Shown here in pieces: positions 1 through 12,265 of a DNA stretch of 64,000 bases. A program made the translations under genes and the position numbers. Below the pieces are notes generated by a model that saw only the letters and a list, made by a program, of their open reading frames with translations, made no database searches and was not told the DNA's origin. The DNA lies in NCBI RefSeq assembly GCF_033115175.1, contig NC_084835.1, positions 57,332,448 through 57,396,447 on the forward strand, in the 5' to 3' direction. This DNA is from Lepus europaeus (Eukaryota; Chordata; Mammalia; Lagomorpha; Leporidae). Numbering within the stretch: position 1 is the first letter of the stretch; each line of letters starts with the position of its first letter.

Positions 1-1217
1 TGTATGGTGGGGAAAAATCAGTCTTTCTTAGTGAGGTTTCTCTACCTCTCCTTTTAAAGCCACTCATCCGTCATAGGGTCCTATGCTACCTCACTTAATC
101 CTGATTACCTCCCAAAGATCTCACCTCCACAAACTGTAAATTTATGACATTGAACATTAAATTAACATTAATACCTCACACTGGACATTAAATTTCAACA
201 TGAGTTTTGATGGAGACATTCAAACCATGACTTGTTGGCCAATAGGGTAGATTTGGTGAGCCACATCACTGTCTATGCCTTATGAAAATATCTGACTACA
301 ATTCACTCACACTGCAGATGTCAAGTGATTGTGTTCCTTTTGAAGGGAAGTGGAGACCACCAAAACCCACAATGCCACTTGAGTTCACATTTCAGAGTTG
401 TAAAAAGCATAGCAAAATAAAATAAGGCACAAATTGACTTTAATGTTTGAAGGGAGCACTTGTAGCTAAGTGTACAGAGAAATGACTTGCTATCATCTAC
501 ATCAAGGAAAACTGCCTCGGAGGCACCTCATTGTAGCAACACAATCTTCTATGCAGTCCTACACCCTGCCTGTCCTCAGGCTGAAGCCCCCACACCTTCG
601 TTGTGTCTATAGCAGATGCTGTTGGTGCCCTGTTTTGTCTCCTTTACCAGATGGGCACCCACCCTCACCTGCTGTGATTGTGGGTCCCTAAAAGCTCATT
701 GTACTCATGGTCCCTCAGCCATTGGGCAAGGAAGGGGGAGAGAGTGTGTATTACATGAATCACCACCCCTTGAAATTGTACCCCTGTCTCAATAGAGGCA
801 ACTCCCCCTCCATTTGCCAAGGATTAAGCTACAGATAGACTTTGCCAAGGGCTCATCCAGCTCTTTCTCCTGCCTCCCTCACCCCTCACTGGATGTTTTT
901 TGTTTTAATTTTGACTACTTGTTAACAGTGTGATTTGTAGACACAATTCTATAATATAATGATATTCTCCCTTGCTCCCTCCTTCCTTCCCTCCTCCTCT
1001 CTCCCTCTCATACTCCTTTCTTCTCCTTTTTTTAGTTTTTGAGATAACATTTAAAGTTTATGTTAGAGTAAAAACGCTTAATATTTCACCAAATAAGAAC
1101 TTTACCAAATAAATAGCTAAAAGACCCTAGTTTAGTGGGAATATAGACAATAATTGAATAGAAAAATGACCCCTATACAGTAAATGCTGAAGTATCACAG
1201 ATCATTAAACTATAGTA
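1..1217. other. Intergenic sequence, no gene seen
   Basis: AT-rich intergenic DNA. A CT-rich low-complexity patch lies near 975-1030. The open frame around 470-691 starts at a GTG, is short, and has no recognisable domain or codon structure, so I do not call it a gene. Confidence 0.6.
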
Positions 1218-1219
1218 GA

Positions 1220-1550
1220 TAACATTTTTTTTTTTTGACAGGCAGAATTGGACAGTGAGAGAGAGAGACAGAGAGAAAGGTCTTCCTTCCCTTGGTTCAC
1301 CCCCAAATGACCACTGCGGCCCATGTGCTATGCGGATCTGAAGCCAGGAGCCAGGTGCTTCCTCCTGGTCTCCCATACGGGTGCAGGGCCCAAGCACTTG
1401 GGCCATCCTCCATTGCCTTCCCGGGCCACAGCAGAGAGCTGGACTGGAAGAGGAGCAACCGGGACAGAACCGGCGCCCCAACTGGAACTAGAACCCGGAG
1501 TACTGGTGCCGCAGGTGGAGGATTAGCCTAGTGAGCCGTGGTGCCAACCA
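1220..1550 (-). repeat. CSINE (rabbit C repeat), young type, antisense
   Basis: Read on the plus strand, a T run is followed by the reverse complement of the tail, the CT-rich stretch (seen as GA repeats), the body, and the tRNA-like head near 1500-1550. The flanks repeat ATAACATT (about 1218-1227 and 1549-1558), which fits a target-site duplication. Confidence 0.93.
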
Positions 1551-2588
1551 ATAACATTCTTAACCATTGTTTTGATAAAGATTTAAAACAAAGTTTTACA
1601 AAACTGTATTTGCAGCAATACTGAAGCACACAGACGTTTCTTTCTTTTCTCTCTTTTTGTTTGTTTTATAAATTTTAGCTCCAACTTATAAGGGAGAACA
1701 TGCAGAACTGTTCTACCGGGTCTGCCATATTTCACTCAACATGATGTCCTCCAGTTGCATTCATTTGCTGCAAATGGTATAATTTCATTCTTTCTTACAG
1801 CTGAATAATATTGCATTGTGTACATATACCGCATTTTCCTTATCCATCCATCTAATGATGGAGATCTTGGTTGGTTTCAAATATTGGCTATTGTGAACAG
1901 TGGGACTATAAATATCATAGTGCAGGTATCTCTTTGATACGTTGTGTTCAAGTCTTTAGGGTATATACCCAGTAGCTTGATCACATTGCATGTCTGTTTC
2001 TAGTTTTTAAAGAAATCTCCATACTGTTTTCCACAGTGACTGCACAAATTTACATTCCAACTATCAGTGTGTAAATGTCCACATTCTCACCAGTGTTTGT
2101 AACTCTGTGTTTTGGATTTTAGCCATTCTGACAGAGATGAGATGATATCTCACTGTGGTTTTGATTTGCATTTCCCTAATGGCTAGTGATGTCAGGCATT
2201 TTTTCATATAGTTTTTGGCCATTTATATTCCTTCTTTGGAGAACTGTCTATTGAAGTCCTTTGCCCATTTCTAAATGATTAGTTGGATTTTTGCTGTTGA
2301 TGAGTTTTTAAGTTGTTGATATATTTGGAATATTAACCTTATGTCAGATAGGTGGTTTACAAATATTTCTCCCATTGTGTTGGATGTCTCTTCACTCTAC
2401 TAATCATTTCCTTTGCTGTTCAAAATCTTCTGAGTCTGATAGAGTCCCATTTGTTTAGTTTTGCTTTTGTTGCCTGTGCTTTGGGGGTCTTGTCCAAGAA
2501 GTCGTCCACTACACCAATGTCTTTCAGTGTTTCCCCTACATTTTCTTCTAGCAACTTCATAGTCTCAGGTCTTAAATTAGGTCTATTT

Positions 2589-2924
2589 TTTTTTTGACAG
2601 GCAGAGTGGACAGTGAGAGAGAGAGACAGAGAGAAAGGTCTTCCTTTTGCTGTTGGTTCACCCTCCAATGGCCGCCGCGGCTGGTGCACTGCGGCCGGCA
2701 CACTGCACTGATCCGATGGCAGGAGCCAGGTGCTTATCCTGGTCTCCCATGGGGTGCAGGGCCCAAGCACTTGGGCCATCCTCCACTGCACTCCCTGGCC
2801 ACAGCAGAGAGCTGGCCTGGAAGAGGGGCAACCGGGACAGGATCGGTGCCCCGATCGGGACTAGAACCCGGTGTGCCGGCGCCGCAAGGCGGAGGATTAG
2901 CCTATTGAGCCGCGGCGCCTGCCC
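2589..2924 (-). repeat. CSINE, young type, nested in L1
   Basis: Complete antisense copy with a short T run at the left and the GC-rich head at the right. A 16-bp duplication AAATTAGGTCTATTTT flanks it (2573-2588 and 2925-2940), so the L1 was already present when it inserted. Confidence 0.97.
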
Positions 2925-3524
2925 AAATTAGGTCTATTTTGTATATAGTGAGAGATATGGTTCTAATTTCATTCTACATATATAAATCTAGTTTTGCCAG
3001 CACCATTTGTTGAAGAGATTATCCTTATTTTCACCATATGGTGTGAGTACTTTCGTCAGAAATAAGCTGGCTGTATGTATGTGGATTAATTTCTGGGCTT
3101 TCTATCCTAACCCATTGATCTATGCATTGGTTTCTATGCAAGACTGTTTTAATTGCTATAGCTATGTAGTGTGCTTTGAAGTCAGGTATTATCATGCCTC
3201 CAGCTTGCTTTTCCTTTTTCAGGATACCTCTAGTTATTCTGGGTATTTAATATTTCCATATGAATTTTAGGATTACTTTCTCTAATTCTCTAAAGAATGT
3301 CATTGATATTTTGATAGGGATTGCATTGAATCTGTAGATTACTTTAAGTAGTACATACTTTTTAATAATATTGATTCTTCCAATCCATGAGCAAAGAATA
3401 TCTTTACATTTTTGTGTGTGTCCTTGATGATTTCTTTCATCAATATTTGATAATTTTATTTGTAAAGATCTTTCACTTCTTCAGTTAAATTTATTCCAAA
3501 ATACTAGATATTTTGTGGTTATCA

Positions 3525-3899
3525 CTAATGGAATTTCTTTCTTGATTTCTCTTTCAGTGAGTTAATCATTAGTATACAAACCTGTAACTTCACTGAGTTG
3601 GAATATTTAGGTTTTTCTGTGTATAACCTGTCATTTGCAAATATGGATAATTTGACATCCTCTTTTCTAATTTTGATGCCTATTATTTCTGTCTCTTCCT
3701 TAATTGTTCTTGCTAAGACTTTGAGTGTTATGTTAAATAAGTGGCAAAAATGAACATCCTGTCTTGTTCCATATTTGAGGGGAAATGCTTTCAACTTTTC
3801 CCCATTCAGTATGATATTGGCTGTTAGTTTGTGAAAGATAGCCTTTACAGTTTTGAGGAATGTCCCTTCTATATCTAATTTGTAGAGGGTTTTTATCAT
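3525..3899 (-). pseudogene. L1 ORF2 reverse-transcriptase fragment
   Basis: An open minus-strand stretch of 124 codons from the L1 ORF2 reverse-transcriptase core. It contains recognisable segments [11 protein letters not shown] and a GTRQ turn, followed by a degraded catalytic motif reading FAND where the family has an acidic pair in FADD. Loss of the first aspartate and stops on both sides show it is dead. It lies between two nested CSINEs within the same L1. Confidence 0.85.
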
Positions 3900-4004
3900 G
3901 AAGTGTGGTTGACTCTTATCAAATGCTTTCTCCGCATCTACTGAGATGACATATGGTTTCTGTTCTTCATTCTATTGCTGTGATGTATGACATTTATTGA
4001 TTTT

Positions 4005-4032
4005 CTTTTTCTCTTTTTGTGACAGGCAGAGT

Positions 4033-4080
<48 letters not shown>

Positions 4081-4362
4081 AGGTCTTCCTTTTGCCGTTG
4101 GTTCACCCTCCAATGGCCACCGCGCTACGGCCGGCACTGCAGCCAGCACATCGCTGTGATCCAAAGCCAAGAGCCAGGTATTCCCATGCGGGTGCAGGGC
4201 CCAAGGACTTGGCCCATCCTCCACTGCACTCCCGGGCCATAGCAGAGAGCTGGCCTGGAAGAGGGGCAACCGGGACAGAATCTGGCGCCCCAACAGGGAC
4301 TAGAACCTGGTATGCTGGCGCCACAGGTGGAGGACTAGCCTATTGAGCCGTGGCACCTGCTA
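4005..4362 (-). repeat. CSINE, young type, nested in L1
   Basis: Antisense copy with a long GA tract (4040-4080). The 16-bp duplication ACATTTATTGATTTTC occurs at about 3989-4004 and 4363-4378. The A tail is interrupted (seen as TTTTTCTCTTTTTG), suggesting some age. Confidence 0.95.
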
Positions 4363-5915
4363 ACATTTATTGATTTTCAAATGTTGAACCACCCTTGCAT
4401 TTATGGGATAGATCCCATTTGTCCACGTTGTATTATCTTTTTTATTTGGTTTTGGATTTGATTTGCTAGTATTTTGTTGAAAATATTTACATCTATGTTC
4501 ATTTAAGATATAGTCTCTAGTTTTCTTTTTTGTGTCATATCTTCGGTTTTGGCATCAAAATAATGCTGACCTCATAAAAAGAGTTTGGCAGACTTCCTAT
4601 TCATCATTTTGGTATAGTGTGAAGAGTTACTTCTTCTTTGAATATTTTGTAGAATTCAATAACAAAGCCAAAGTTCCTGAACTTTTCACTGATGGAAGAC
4701 TTTTGATTACTGTTTCAATCTCTTTGCTTGTTATGAATCTGTTTAGGTCCTCTGTATCTTCTTGATTTAATCTGATAGATTATATGAATCTGGGAATTTA
4801 TCAATTACTTTGAGGTCTACCAGGTTATTAGTATATAATTCTTCATAGTAGCTTCTTATGATCCTTTGTATTTCTGTGGTGTTGGTTATAATGTATTCTT
4901 TTTCATCTATAATTTTATTTATTTGAATTTTTTGTTTGTCTTGCTAGAGTTTTACCTATGTTTTTATCTTCTCAAAAAGCCAATTTTTTATTTTTTTCAT
5001 CTTTATCTTTTTTTTTAAGTTTCTATTGCATTTATTTTGGCTCTGATCCTTATTATCTCTCAGCTCCTGCTCTTTTGTGGTTTGGTTTGTTCTTTTTTCC
5101 TAAATCTTCAAGATGAGATCCTTGAGACATTTTTTCTAATTAATATAAGCACTTAATGCTATAAACTTCCTCTTAATACTGCTTTTGCTGTATCCCACAG
5201 GTTTTGATATGTTGTGTTTTCATTTTCATTTGTTTCACAAAAGTTTTTGATTTCTTCATTTATCATTCATTGTTCAATAGCACAGGGTTTAATTTCAAAG
5301 TATTTATGACTGTTCTGTTGTTCTTATTGTTGGTTTCTAGTTTTATTCCTTTCTGGCTGGAGAAGATACATGGTATGATTTCAATCTATTAAAATCTGCT
5401 GAGATTGATTCGTGGCCTAATATGTGGTCTATCCTAGAAAACATTGGTTTTCTTTTATATGTAAGTTGACACTTTTCTCTTACTATCTTTAGGAATCTCT
5501 TTGTGTTTAACTTTTGGCAATTTGACTACAATATACCTTGGAGAACAGTTTTTTGGTTGTGTCTGTTTGGAGTTCTTTGCACTTCTTTTATCTGGATGTC
5601 TATGTCTTTTCTTTCTTAGTTGGTCACAAATTTCATGGATGCTAACAGAAGATAGAGACAGATAGCCTCAATATTCACAGAAATGGCAATTTTCTGAGTT
5701 CTAATTCCCCCAGGATGACAAAAAAACAAAAATGAAAACAAAAAACAAAAAACAAGCAATACTTCCCTAACTCACAATGGGTTGCATTACAGGATGGGAC
5801 TCTGACTGCATGTGCTGAGCAGTAATCATGCCTGGTTGTTGCTCCAGAGGAAGACACAATCTCTGTCTTCCAAAGCTGTTCACTATGAAAAGTAGTTCAA
5901 GATTAAAAAAAAACA

Positions 5916-6262
5916 AGTTGGGACAGCACTGTGGTGCAGCAGGTGGGGCCACTGCCTGCGGTACCAGCATCCCATATGGATGCCGGTTCTTATCCAGGCT
6001 GCTCTGTTTCCGATCCAGCTCTCTGGTATGGCCTGGGAAAGCAGTAGAAAATGGCCCAAGTCCTTGCACCCCTGCACTTGCACAGGAGACCCGGAGGAAG
6101 CTCCTGGCTTCAGATTGGCACAGCTCCGGCTGTTGCAGCCAATTTGGGAATAAACCAGTGGAGGAAGACCTCTCTCTCTATCTCTCTCTCTCTCTGCCTC
6201 TCCTTCTCTCTGTGTGTAACTCTGACTTTGAGATAAAATAAATAAATCTTTAAAAAAAAAAA
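5916..6262 (+). repeat. CSINE, older type, sense
   Basis: Sense copy of the older C-repeat type: head starting GGGACAGCACTGTGGTGCAG, body, a TCTC tract near 6170-6210, and an AAATAAATAAATCTTT-type tail before an A run. Confidence 0.92.
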
Positions 6263-8800
6263 GCAGACAGTGCTTCTATTTTTGGTATGTGCAGAAATGT
6301 AAGAAACCCATGGAGAATTGTTTCCCAATACATTAAACAGTTTTACAAAAAATGTTTAACTGTCATCAAATGGCCAATCATCCAAGAACCTCATTAAAAT
6401 TGAAGGGTATAAATTCAAATTCATCTTGTGGAAACATATTACAAAGCCAATTAATATGATCTATCAATACAGATTTCTATTACACAGTTTGGTTCACTCT
6501 TAGAAGTTAGAAAAGCTAGACGAAGGGTGCTCAGCAGTGTTTTCACCTGTTTGTTATATCTGAGTTGCTTCTCTTGGCATTTTGACAGAAGCTGGAGAAT
6601 AGTCACTTAAGCACATTCCTGACGAGGGTGTTAACAATGTTGATGGTAAGAATATGAACATACTTTAAGTATCAGCTAACTGGGTGGCAGACTTAATATT
6701 TTCTTGTGCAATTTAGGGGTCTAAGTTCAATTGTTGACTCCATGGATTAATCTGTAGTAGGAATATGAGTAATAGGAATGTCTGGTTCTAACCAAAAGTT
6801 TGCTCAGCCAGCAACTTAGTTCCTTTCTGAGGGACTGAAACAGGGTGCGTAGGTGCCTTGAAGGGTCCTAATCAGAGAAGCTGAGCATTGACTGGTCTGT
6901 AACTCGTGTCAGCAAGTCCACATGAGCCACTGCATTCCTAAGTAAAATGTCGCATGCGCGTGCTCATAAGCATTTTCCAAGAATGCCTGGGTCTCAATAG
7001 ATGTGACTATTGTCACACTGGTTTCCCCAATACCTGGTGACAACTTAAACCTCAATATTTATAATTTTTAAAAGGGACAGTTCCTTTCACCCTTCATAAA
7101 ACAATAAGCCAAGTGAGGCAAAGACAGTATCCAAATTAATCGATGTCTTGAAAGGCATACAAAAGCAAAATAAGTAAAACAACACATAATAAGAGAATGG
7201 AAAATAAGTAGAAGAAAATGACTTGAGCACTGAGGGTTAGTAACAAACCAAACCCTGTGTTTGACGGAAGAGATTTTCCGAATGGCCTGGTGATCAATTC
7301 AAGGAGATCCTCGGTCAGACGCTGTTATGCCATCATCATTGAAGCAAAGGGCTTTCCACTCCAGCGGAGCATTTAGTGGCCAGTACCTTTCCTGAGTAAA
7401 TTCTCTCAGGCACTGGGAGTCATGGTGAGATGTGTTTCAAAGACAGTTTGAAGGCGCTAGCATTCATTGCATCAGAGTCGGACAGTGGATTACCTTAGCT
7501 TCCAGCTGTCAGCTTTGGAGGAAAAAGTCTCAGACCCAAAGTTTCTCACTTGCTTATGAACTCACAGTTGTTAATGTGACCATCAGTCAACCAGTGTGAA
7601 GCAATTGATCTCCTTACTGTCAACAAGCCTGGCACTGAGTTCTGTTACAGAGTGTTTTACAAGAAATAGCTCAAAACAAAGTTGGTGCCTACAAAACACA
7701 GTCATATTAATCATAATTAAGATACTAACTTAGTTTAGATTCACAAGAATCATCATATGGCAAAGCACACATAACGGCACCAGGGGCCAGCAACTCTTCA
7801 AATGCTAACCAACAAGGAGAGTAGCAGCCATATTGGTTCAGAAAATTTAACTGCTGCCATTTAAGTGTTGATTATGACTACATCCAAAGGAATCTTTACA
7901 ACCCCAAGATCTGGGTCAATAGCATTTGTTGTTTAACCTCAGCCAGCACCAACCTTGCTGGCAAGCTTATGGCAACAGTCACTGCTGTTCGTGTACCCAC
8001 CTGCTTCTGGCTAACAGATTTCCTGTAGGCATTAATTGCCGTGTGCTTCTGGGAGGCTGGTCCCATTCCCACTCCAGGGGAAAACCTTTAGCAGCTTACA
8101 TCATTCCTGGTATTATCTTCCTCTGCTAGTCTTGGTTTGGGGAAGTGCATGAGATGATGTTCTGGTCAGTGGGAAAGAAAGGCTGTGGTGATGTGGCAGT
8201 GGGGGAAGATTTTCTCACTCTATAAAAGTGTCAAACAGGAGGGCATTCTTTTTGTCCACCTTTGGAGACTGCTGTGTGAAGAGATGATATCTGGAGCTAC
8301 GAATGCCCTGTTGTGACCCCAAACGGGCTAACTTGAGGACTGGGAAGGAAAGAAAGATCCCAGGTTACCTCACCAAACAAAGACAGCTGTCTTATAGGGT
8401 TTTGTTACATGAAGTAAGTTTTTCTTCTTCAAAGCCATAGAAGTGGGTCTTACTATTTGTGATCCAGATACGCCCAACTGAGCAGGGAGGGAAAATGAGG
8501 AATTGCTGTTCAATTGATAGCTATCTCAATTATGCAAAATGAATTCATTCTAGAAATGTGTTGAACATTACACCTATAGCTAATAGTGCTGTACTATGCA
8601 CTTACAAACTTGTAAAGAAGGAATAGTGCAGGGGAAGCGTGCTTACCACACAGAACAAGCCAAAAGACCCCCACAAACCACTGAAGGACACAAGGAAGTA
8701 CTTGGATGTGAGAAAAGTCCTACAGTTTGATTGTGTTGATGATTTCATGAATTCTGCATCAACCCAAACCTGTGCATTTCCGTACATTAAAAATGTCTAG
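6263..8800. other. Intergenic sequence, unassigned
   Basis: About 2.5 kb without a recognisable gene or repeat. Open frames such as 7926-8129 and 8602-8787 are short, lack domains and have no paired splice signals I could follow. Old, diverged repeats may be present but I cannot name them. Confidence 0.5.
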
Positions 8801-8804
8801 TTTG

Positions 8805-9145
8805 GAGGCCAGCATTTGGCCTAGTGGTTAAGACGCTGGTTAGGATGCTCAGGTCCCACATCAGAATACCTGGGTTTCAATTCCAGGCTCCTTCTTCTGT
8901 CCCAGCTTGCTAATGCAGATCCTGGGAGGCAGCAGGTGATGGCTCAAGTATGTGAGTTGCTGGCATCCACAGGGGAGACCTGGATTGAGTTCCTGGCTCC
9001 TGGCTCTGGACCCCTGGCCATTGAGGGCATTGCAGGACTGAAGCAGTGAATGGGAGCTCTCTCCCTCCCTATCTGGCTGTCTCTTGCTCTCTGACTCTCT
9101 GATAAATGACTAAGTAAATTAAAATATTTTTAAAATATTTAAATA
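8805..9145 (+). repeat. CSINE, diverged variant, sense
   Basis: Diverged C repeat whose head reads GGCCTAGTGGTTAAGACGCT, followed by a body with GGCTCCTGGCTCTGGA and a short CT-rich stretch near 9060-9095. It ends in an AT-rich TAAATTAAAATATTTTTAAA tail. It differs enough from the other copies to be a separate subfamily. Confidence 0.85.
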
Positions 9146-10459
9146 TTTAAAAAATAATTTAAAAAATTTTGTCTAACAAAGCTGTTAAAAATAATACTAA
9201 CTTATATACTTGCCATGCAGATAATATGGAAAAAAACAGACATTGTGAGATAAACCTGAATGAAGAATTCAGCTTGTTTTTTCTGTCTTTTCTTAAAACC
9301 AGGATCTCTAAAACAAACAGCCTGTTCTATACAAAGAAATCATTCTTTGTGATCAGAGTGAGGCAGCCTTCGTGGCTTAATCACTCTTGAAAAGCAATTT
9401 CAAGGGATGGGCAGCAATTTGGGGTTAAATTTAGTCCTAAATTAACTACTAGTGTACACTAATCAAGTACTGGTGTGAAAGGGCAGATAAGAAAAAAATG
9501 ATAAAAAAGATGGAGGCTGGAGCCAAGCCAGGGAGATCTTATTTCTAGAACTAAAATACTTTTCTGTTTGATGAAAACAGTAGAAATACAAGAAGCTCAG
9601 TTTCAGATTGGTGTTGAAGTTTCTGAAAAAGAAGAATGAATGAAACACTAACACTGGAAGCACCAAGTCCAATCCGGAGGCCTAAACCCTACAAAGTGCC
9701 CTCCTTCCCCAGCTCCGGCTAAGACCATGGCTGCGGGTTTGCACTCAGGCCTTGGTGCACAGAGCTGTCTGCCTGTGCGGGATCCTCAGCCCTCCTGCCC
9801 CTGCGTGCAGTCAGCGGCACTGATGCTCTCTTCCCCAGGGTCCCTCCTTCCGGCTCCACTCACTCAGACATCAGTGCCCGCGGGCTCCCAGGCCTCTTTC
9901 TCTTGGCAGCATCACTCTCTCCTAAGGCATCCTGGAGTCTCTCTCCTGCATCCTGGAGTCTGCTCAGGGCCCTGCTAGGTGCTGGCTGAGCGTCATTATG
10001 AAAGTGAATCTCAGCCAAACATCCTCAACTGCAGGCAACACCTTTGTATCTCCCGTGACCCATTTTGCTGTTTTACTGTTACCAGCAACATAATGCCTCC
10101 CTGCATCGTGTGTTGCTTTCTAATCCATTTTTATCACCGCCTAATTCAGTAGGTGGAATAGATAAATATTTCCAAACAGTAATAACCATAGCATTATGTG
10201 AAGTCCTGTCACTCCCTACATACATATTTCATAACCCCCCCATCCACATTGCACTGGCATTATCTTAATTCAAACCACGACCATCTCTTGGCGATGCCGT
10301 AGGCAGCCTCCCACTTCATCTCCTTGACTTCCAGTCTTAGTCTTTCCTGCTCAAGGGGAGTCTTTGTGCTTTTGTTTGTTTTGTAAACTGTTTCATTACT
10401 GGGAAGTGAACTGTTATGAAATCTATAATGAAGTAATTTTTCATCCTTGAAAAACCTTG
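9146..10459. other. Intergenic sequence; GC-rich patch 9668-9980
   Basis: No gene identified. A patch at about 9668-9980 is richer in G and C than its surroundings and carries a 14-base segment GCATCCTGGAGTCT twice (near 9927 and 9947). An 83-codon ATG frame (9727-9978) lies inside it but has no recognisable domain. Confidence 0.45.
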
Positions 10460-10708
10460 CTGGGGCCCATGTTGTGCTACAGTGGATTAAGACACTACTT
10501 GCCATGCTAGCATCCTGTATCAGAGTTCCAGTGAATCCTGGCTGCTCTGTTCTGTTAATGTACCTGGGAAGGCATCAGGAGGTGATCAGAGTGCTTGGGA
10601 CACTGCCATCCACCATTCACCAGTTTGGTGTTCCAGGCTTCTGACTTTGGCCTAGCCCAAACCTGGCTGTTGCAATCATGTGTGGAGTGAACCAGCAGAT
10701 ATAAGACC

Positions 10709-10750
<42 letters not shown>

Positions 10751-10795
10751 TGTCTCTCACTCTGCCTTTTAAGTAATAAATAAATTTTTAAAGGT
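10460..10795 (+). repeat. CSINE, older type, sense
   Basis: Sense copy with head GGGCCCATGTTGTGCTACAG, a pure TC dinucleotide tract at about 10711-10745 and tail AATAAATAAATTTTTAAA. Confidence 0.92.
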
Positions 10796-10879
10796 CTTTC
10801 TTTTTTTAAAATTTGCTCTTTGCTTTTTTATTGAGATATACACACAAACACACATACACAGAGTAAGTGCACTAATCTT

Positions 10880-11200
10880 TTCTTTCCCAAGATTTATTTT
10901 ATTTTATTTGAAAGGCAGAGTTACAGAGTGGGGGGAGGGGAGAGACGGAGAGAGAGGTTTCCAATCCTCTGTGTCACTCCCCAAACGGCCTCAATGGCCC
11001 GTGCTGGGCTAGGTCGAAGCCAGGAGCCAGGAGCTTTATCCAGGTCTCCCATGTGGGTGCAGGGACCCAAGCACTTGGGTAGAGCTCTGCTGCCTTTGCA
11101 GGCACATTAGCAGGGAGCTGGACTAGGACTTGAACCAGTGCCCATATGGGGTACAGGCACTGCAGGCAGTGGTTTACCCCACCGTGCCAAAGTACTGGCC
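10880..11200 (-). repeat. CSINE, older type, antisense
   Basis: Antisense copy with tail complement AAGATTTATTTTATTTTATT and body. A 16-bp duplication TAAGTGCACTAATCTT lies on both sides (about 10864-10879 and 11201-11216). Confidence 0.96.
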
Positions 11201-11399
11201 CTAAGTGCACTAATCTTAATTGCCCATCTTCATGACCTTTATCTACATATGCAGAAGAAACTAGCACTCAGATGAAGCTAGAAACCCATTCCGCTACCTT
11301 AAAGCTCAACCCCTCCCCTCCCTCACTTCTCCATCCCCTCACCAGTCAATTCCACTAATGCCTGCCAGAGGTAATGGCTCAATCTAGTGAAGAGAACCT

Positions 11400-11765
11400 T
11401 TCAAACACAACCAGAATGGTGCTTCTCCATGGAAACATCAGTTTCCTACTTAAATATCTTTGCTGGCTTTCCATGGCTGTCAGGCTAAAAATAAAAGTTC
11501 TTAATAAAGCCCTCCAGAGCTGGTCTCTACCTGTCCCGGCAGCTTCACTTGTCCACATCACAGGGGCCTCTTCCTTTCAAACTCTCAGCCTGAGCACCTT
11601 TGCGTTCCCCCAGCTGCTGTGCTCCAGGGACACTTCTGTTTTCTGCCTGTGCCTGTCATGCGCTCTAACCCCCACCACCTGCACCTCTGCTTGGGGAACT
11701 CCTGCTCGACCCTCAGTCAAGCTCAGATCTTTCAGATCCCTGCTCTGCCCTTGCCACTTGCTTCT
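11400..11765 (+). repeat. L2 fragment
   Basis: Resembles the 3' region of mammalian L2: a 'ctggctttccatggctgtcaggct' type start, then a polypyrimidine-rich stretch with CACCTTTGCGTTCCCCC and a CTTTCAGATCCCTGC segment. The 131-codon frame over this part is an accident of its low stop density. Confidence 0.7.
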
Positions 11766-11889
11766 CTAAGATAGCACAAGTCACGCGGCATCATTGTGAT
11801 TAGTTTTCTCTTCCCTGTTAGTTTTAAGGCTAACAGTGAGTTGACTACTGGCCATCATTAAAAGTGCTCTGTAAGTACTGATCATTAGA

Positions 11890-12110
11890 ACAATATCTAA
11901 AGTCTATTCAGCACTCGCCATTGCCATGTATTGTTTTAAACCCTTTGCATTCATTTCTCACTGATCCTCTCTTTCAGTGAGAGAGAGATAGGAGTATTTT
12001 CCTTGTTTTACAGATGAAGAGACTAAAGCACAGAGAAGTTAAGTAACTTGCTTCAGATGGCACAGCCAGGAAGTGGTGGAACCATGGGACCAATGAGAAA
12101 ATATCGATTT
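11890..12110 (+). repeat. MIR SINE fragment
   Basis: Contains the MIR core in recognisable form: TTTTACAGATGAAGAGACTA, then AGAGAAGTTAAGTAACTTGC and CACAGCCAGGAAGTGGTGGA at about 12006-12080. Confidence 0.85.
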
Positions 12111-12134
12111 CTTTTTGAGTGAATCTAATTCTAA

Positions 12135-12265
12135 TTCTTCAAGGCAGGTATCTTTCTCCTTATTTTACAGGAAAACGGACTGAGGTGCACAGGCATTAGA
12201 AGTCACGCAGGGTCACAGAAGCAGGAGGTGCTGCAGAGCTGGCCTAGAAGTCAGCACTCAGGTGC
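12135..12265 (+). repeat. Second MIR-like fragment
   Basis: A second, weaker copy of the same pattern follows the first MIR: TATTTTACAGGAAAACGGAC, then a GTCACGCAGGGTCACAGAAG segment. It could be an independent MIR or a duplicate of its neighbour. Confidence 0.6.

Larger units (their letters stand above)
1630..5650 (-). mobile_element. Ancient L1 element, antisense, with deletions
   Basis: The plus strand reads as the complement of an old mammalian L1. About 1630-2440 resembles L1 3' UTR, 2440-4800 is the carboxyl half and reverse-transcriptase region of ORF2, and 4800-5650 resembles the 5' part of L1M-type elements. It is too short for a complete 6-kb L1 even before subtracting inserted SINEs, so it carries internal deletions or is a composite of two copies. 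CSINEs at 2589-2924 and 4005-4362 are inserted in it. Every frame is broken, so it cannot move. Confidence 0.85.

Noticed and set aside
4038..4100. GA tract as a regulatory GAGA element
   Set aside because: It is the CT-rich stretch of an antisense CSINE, present at every copy.
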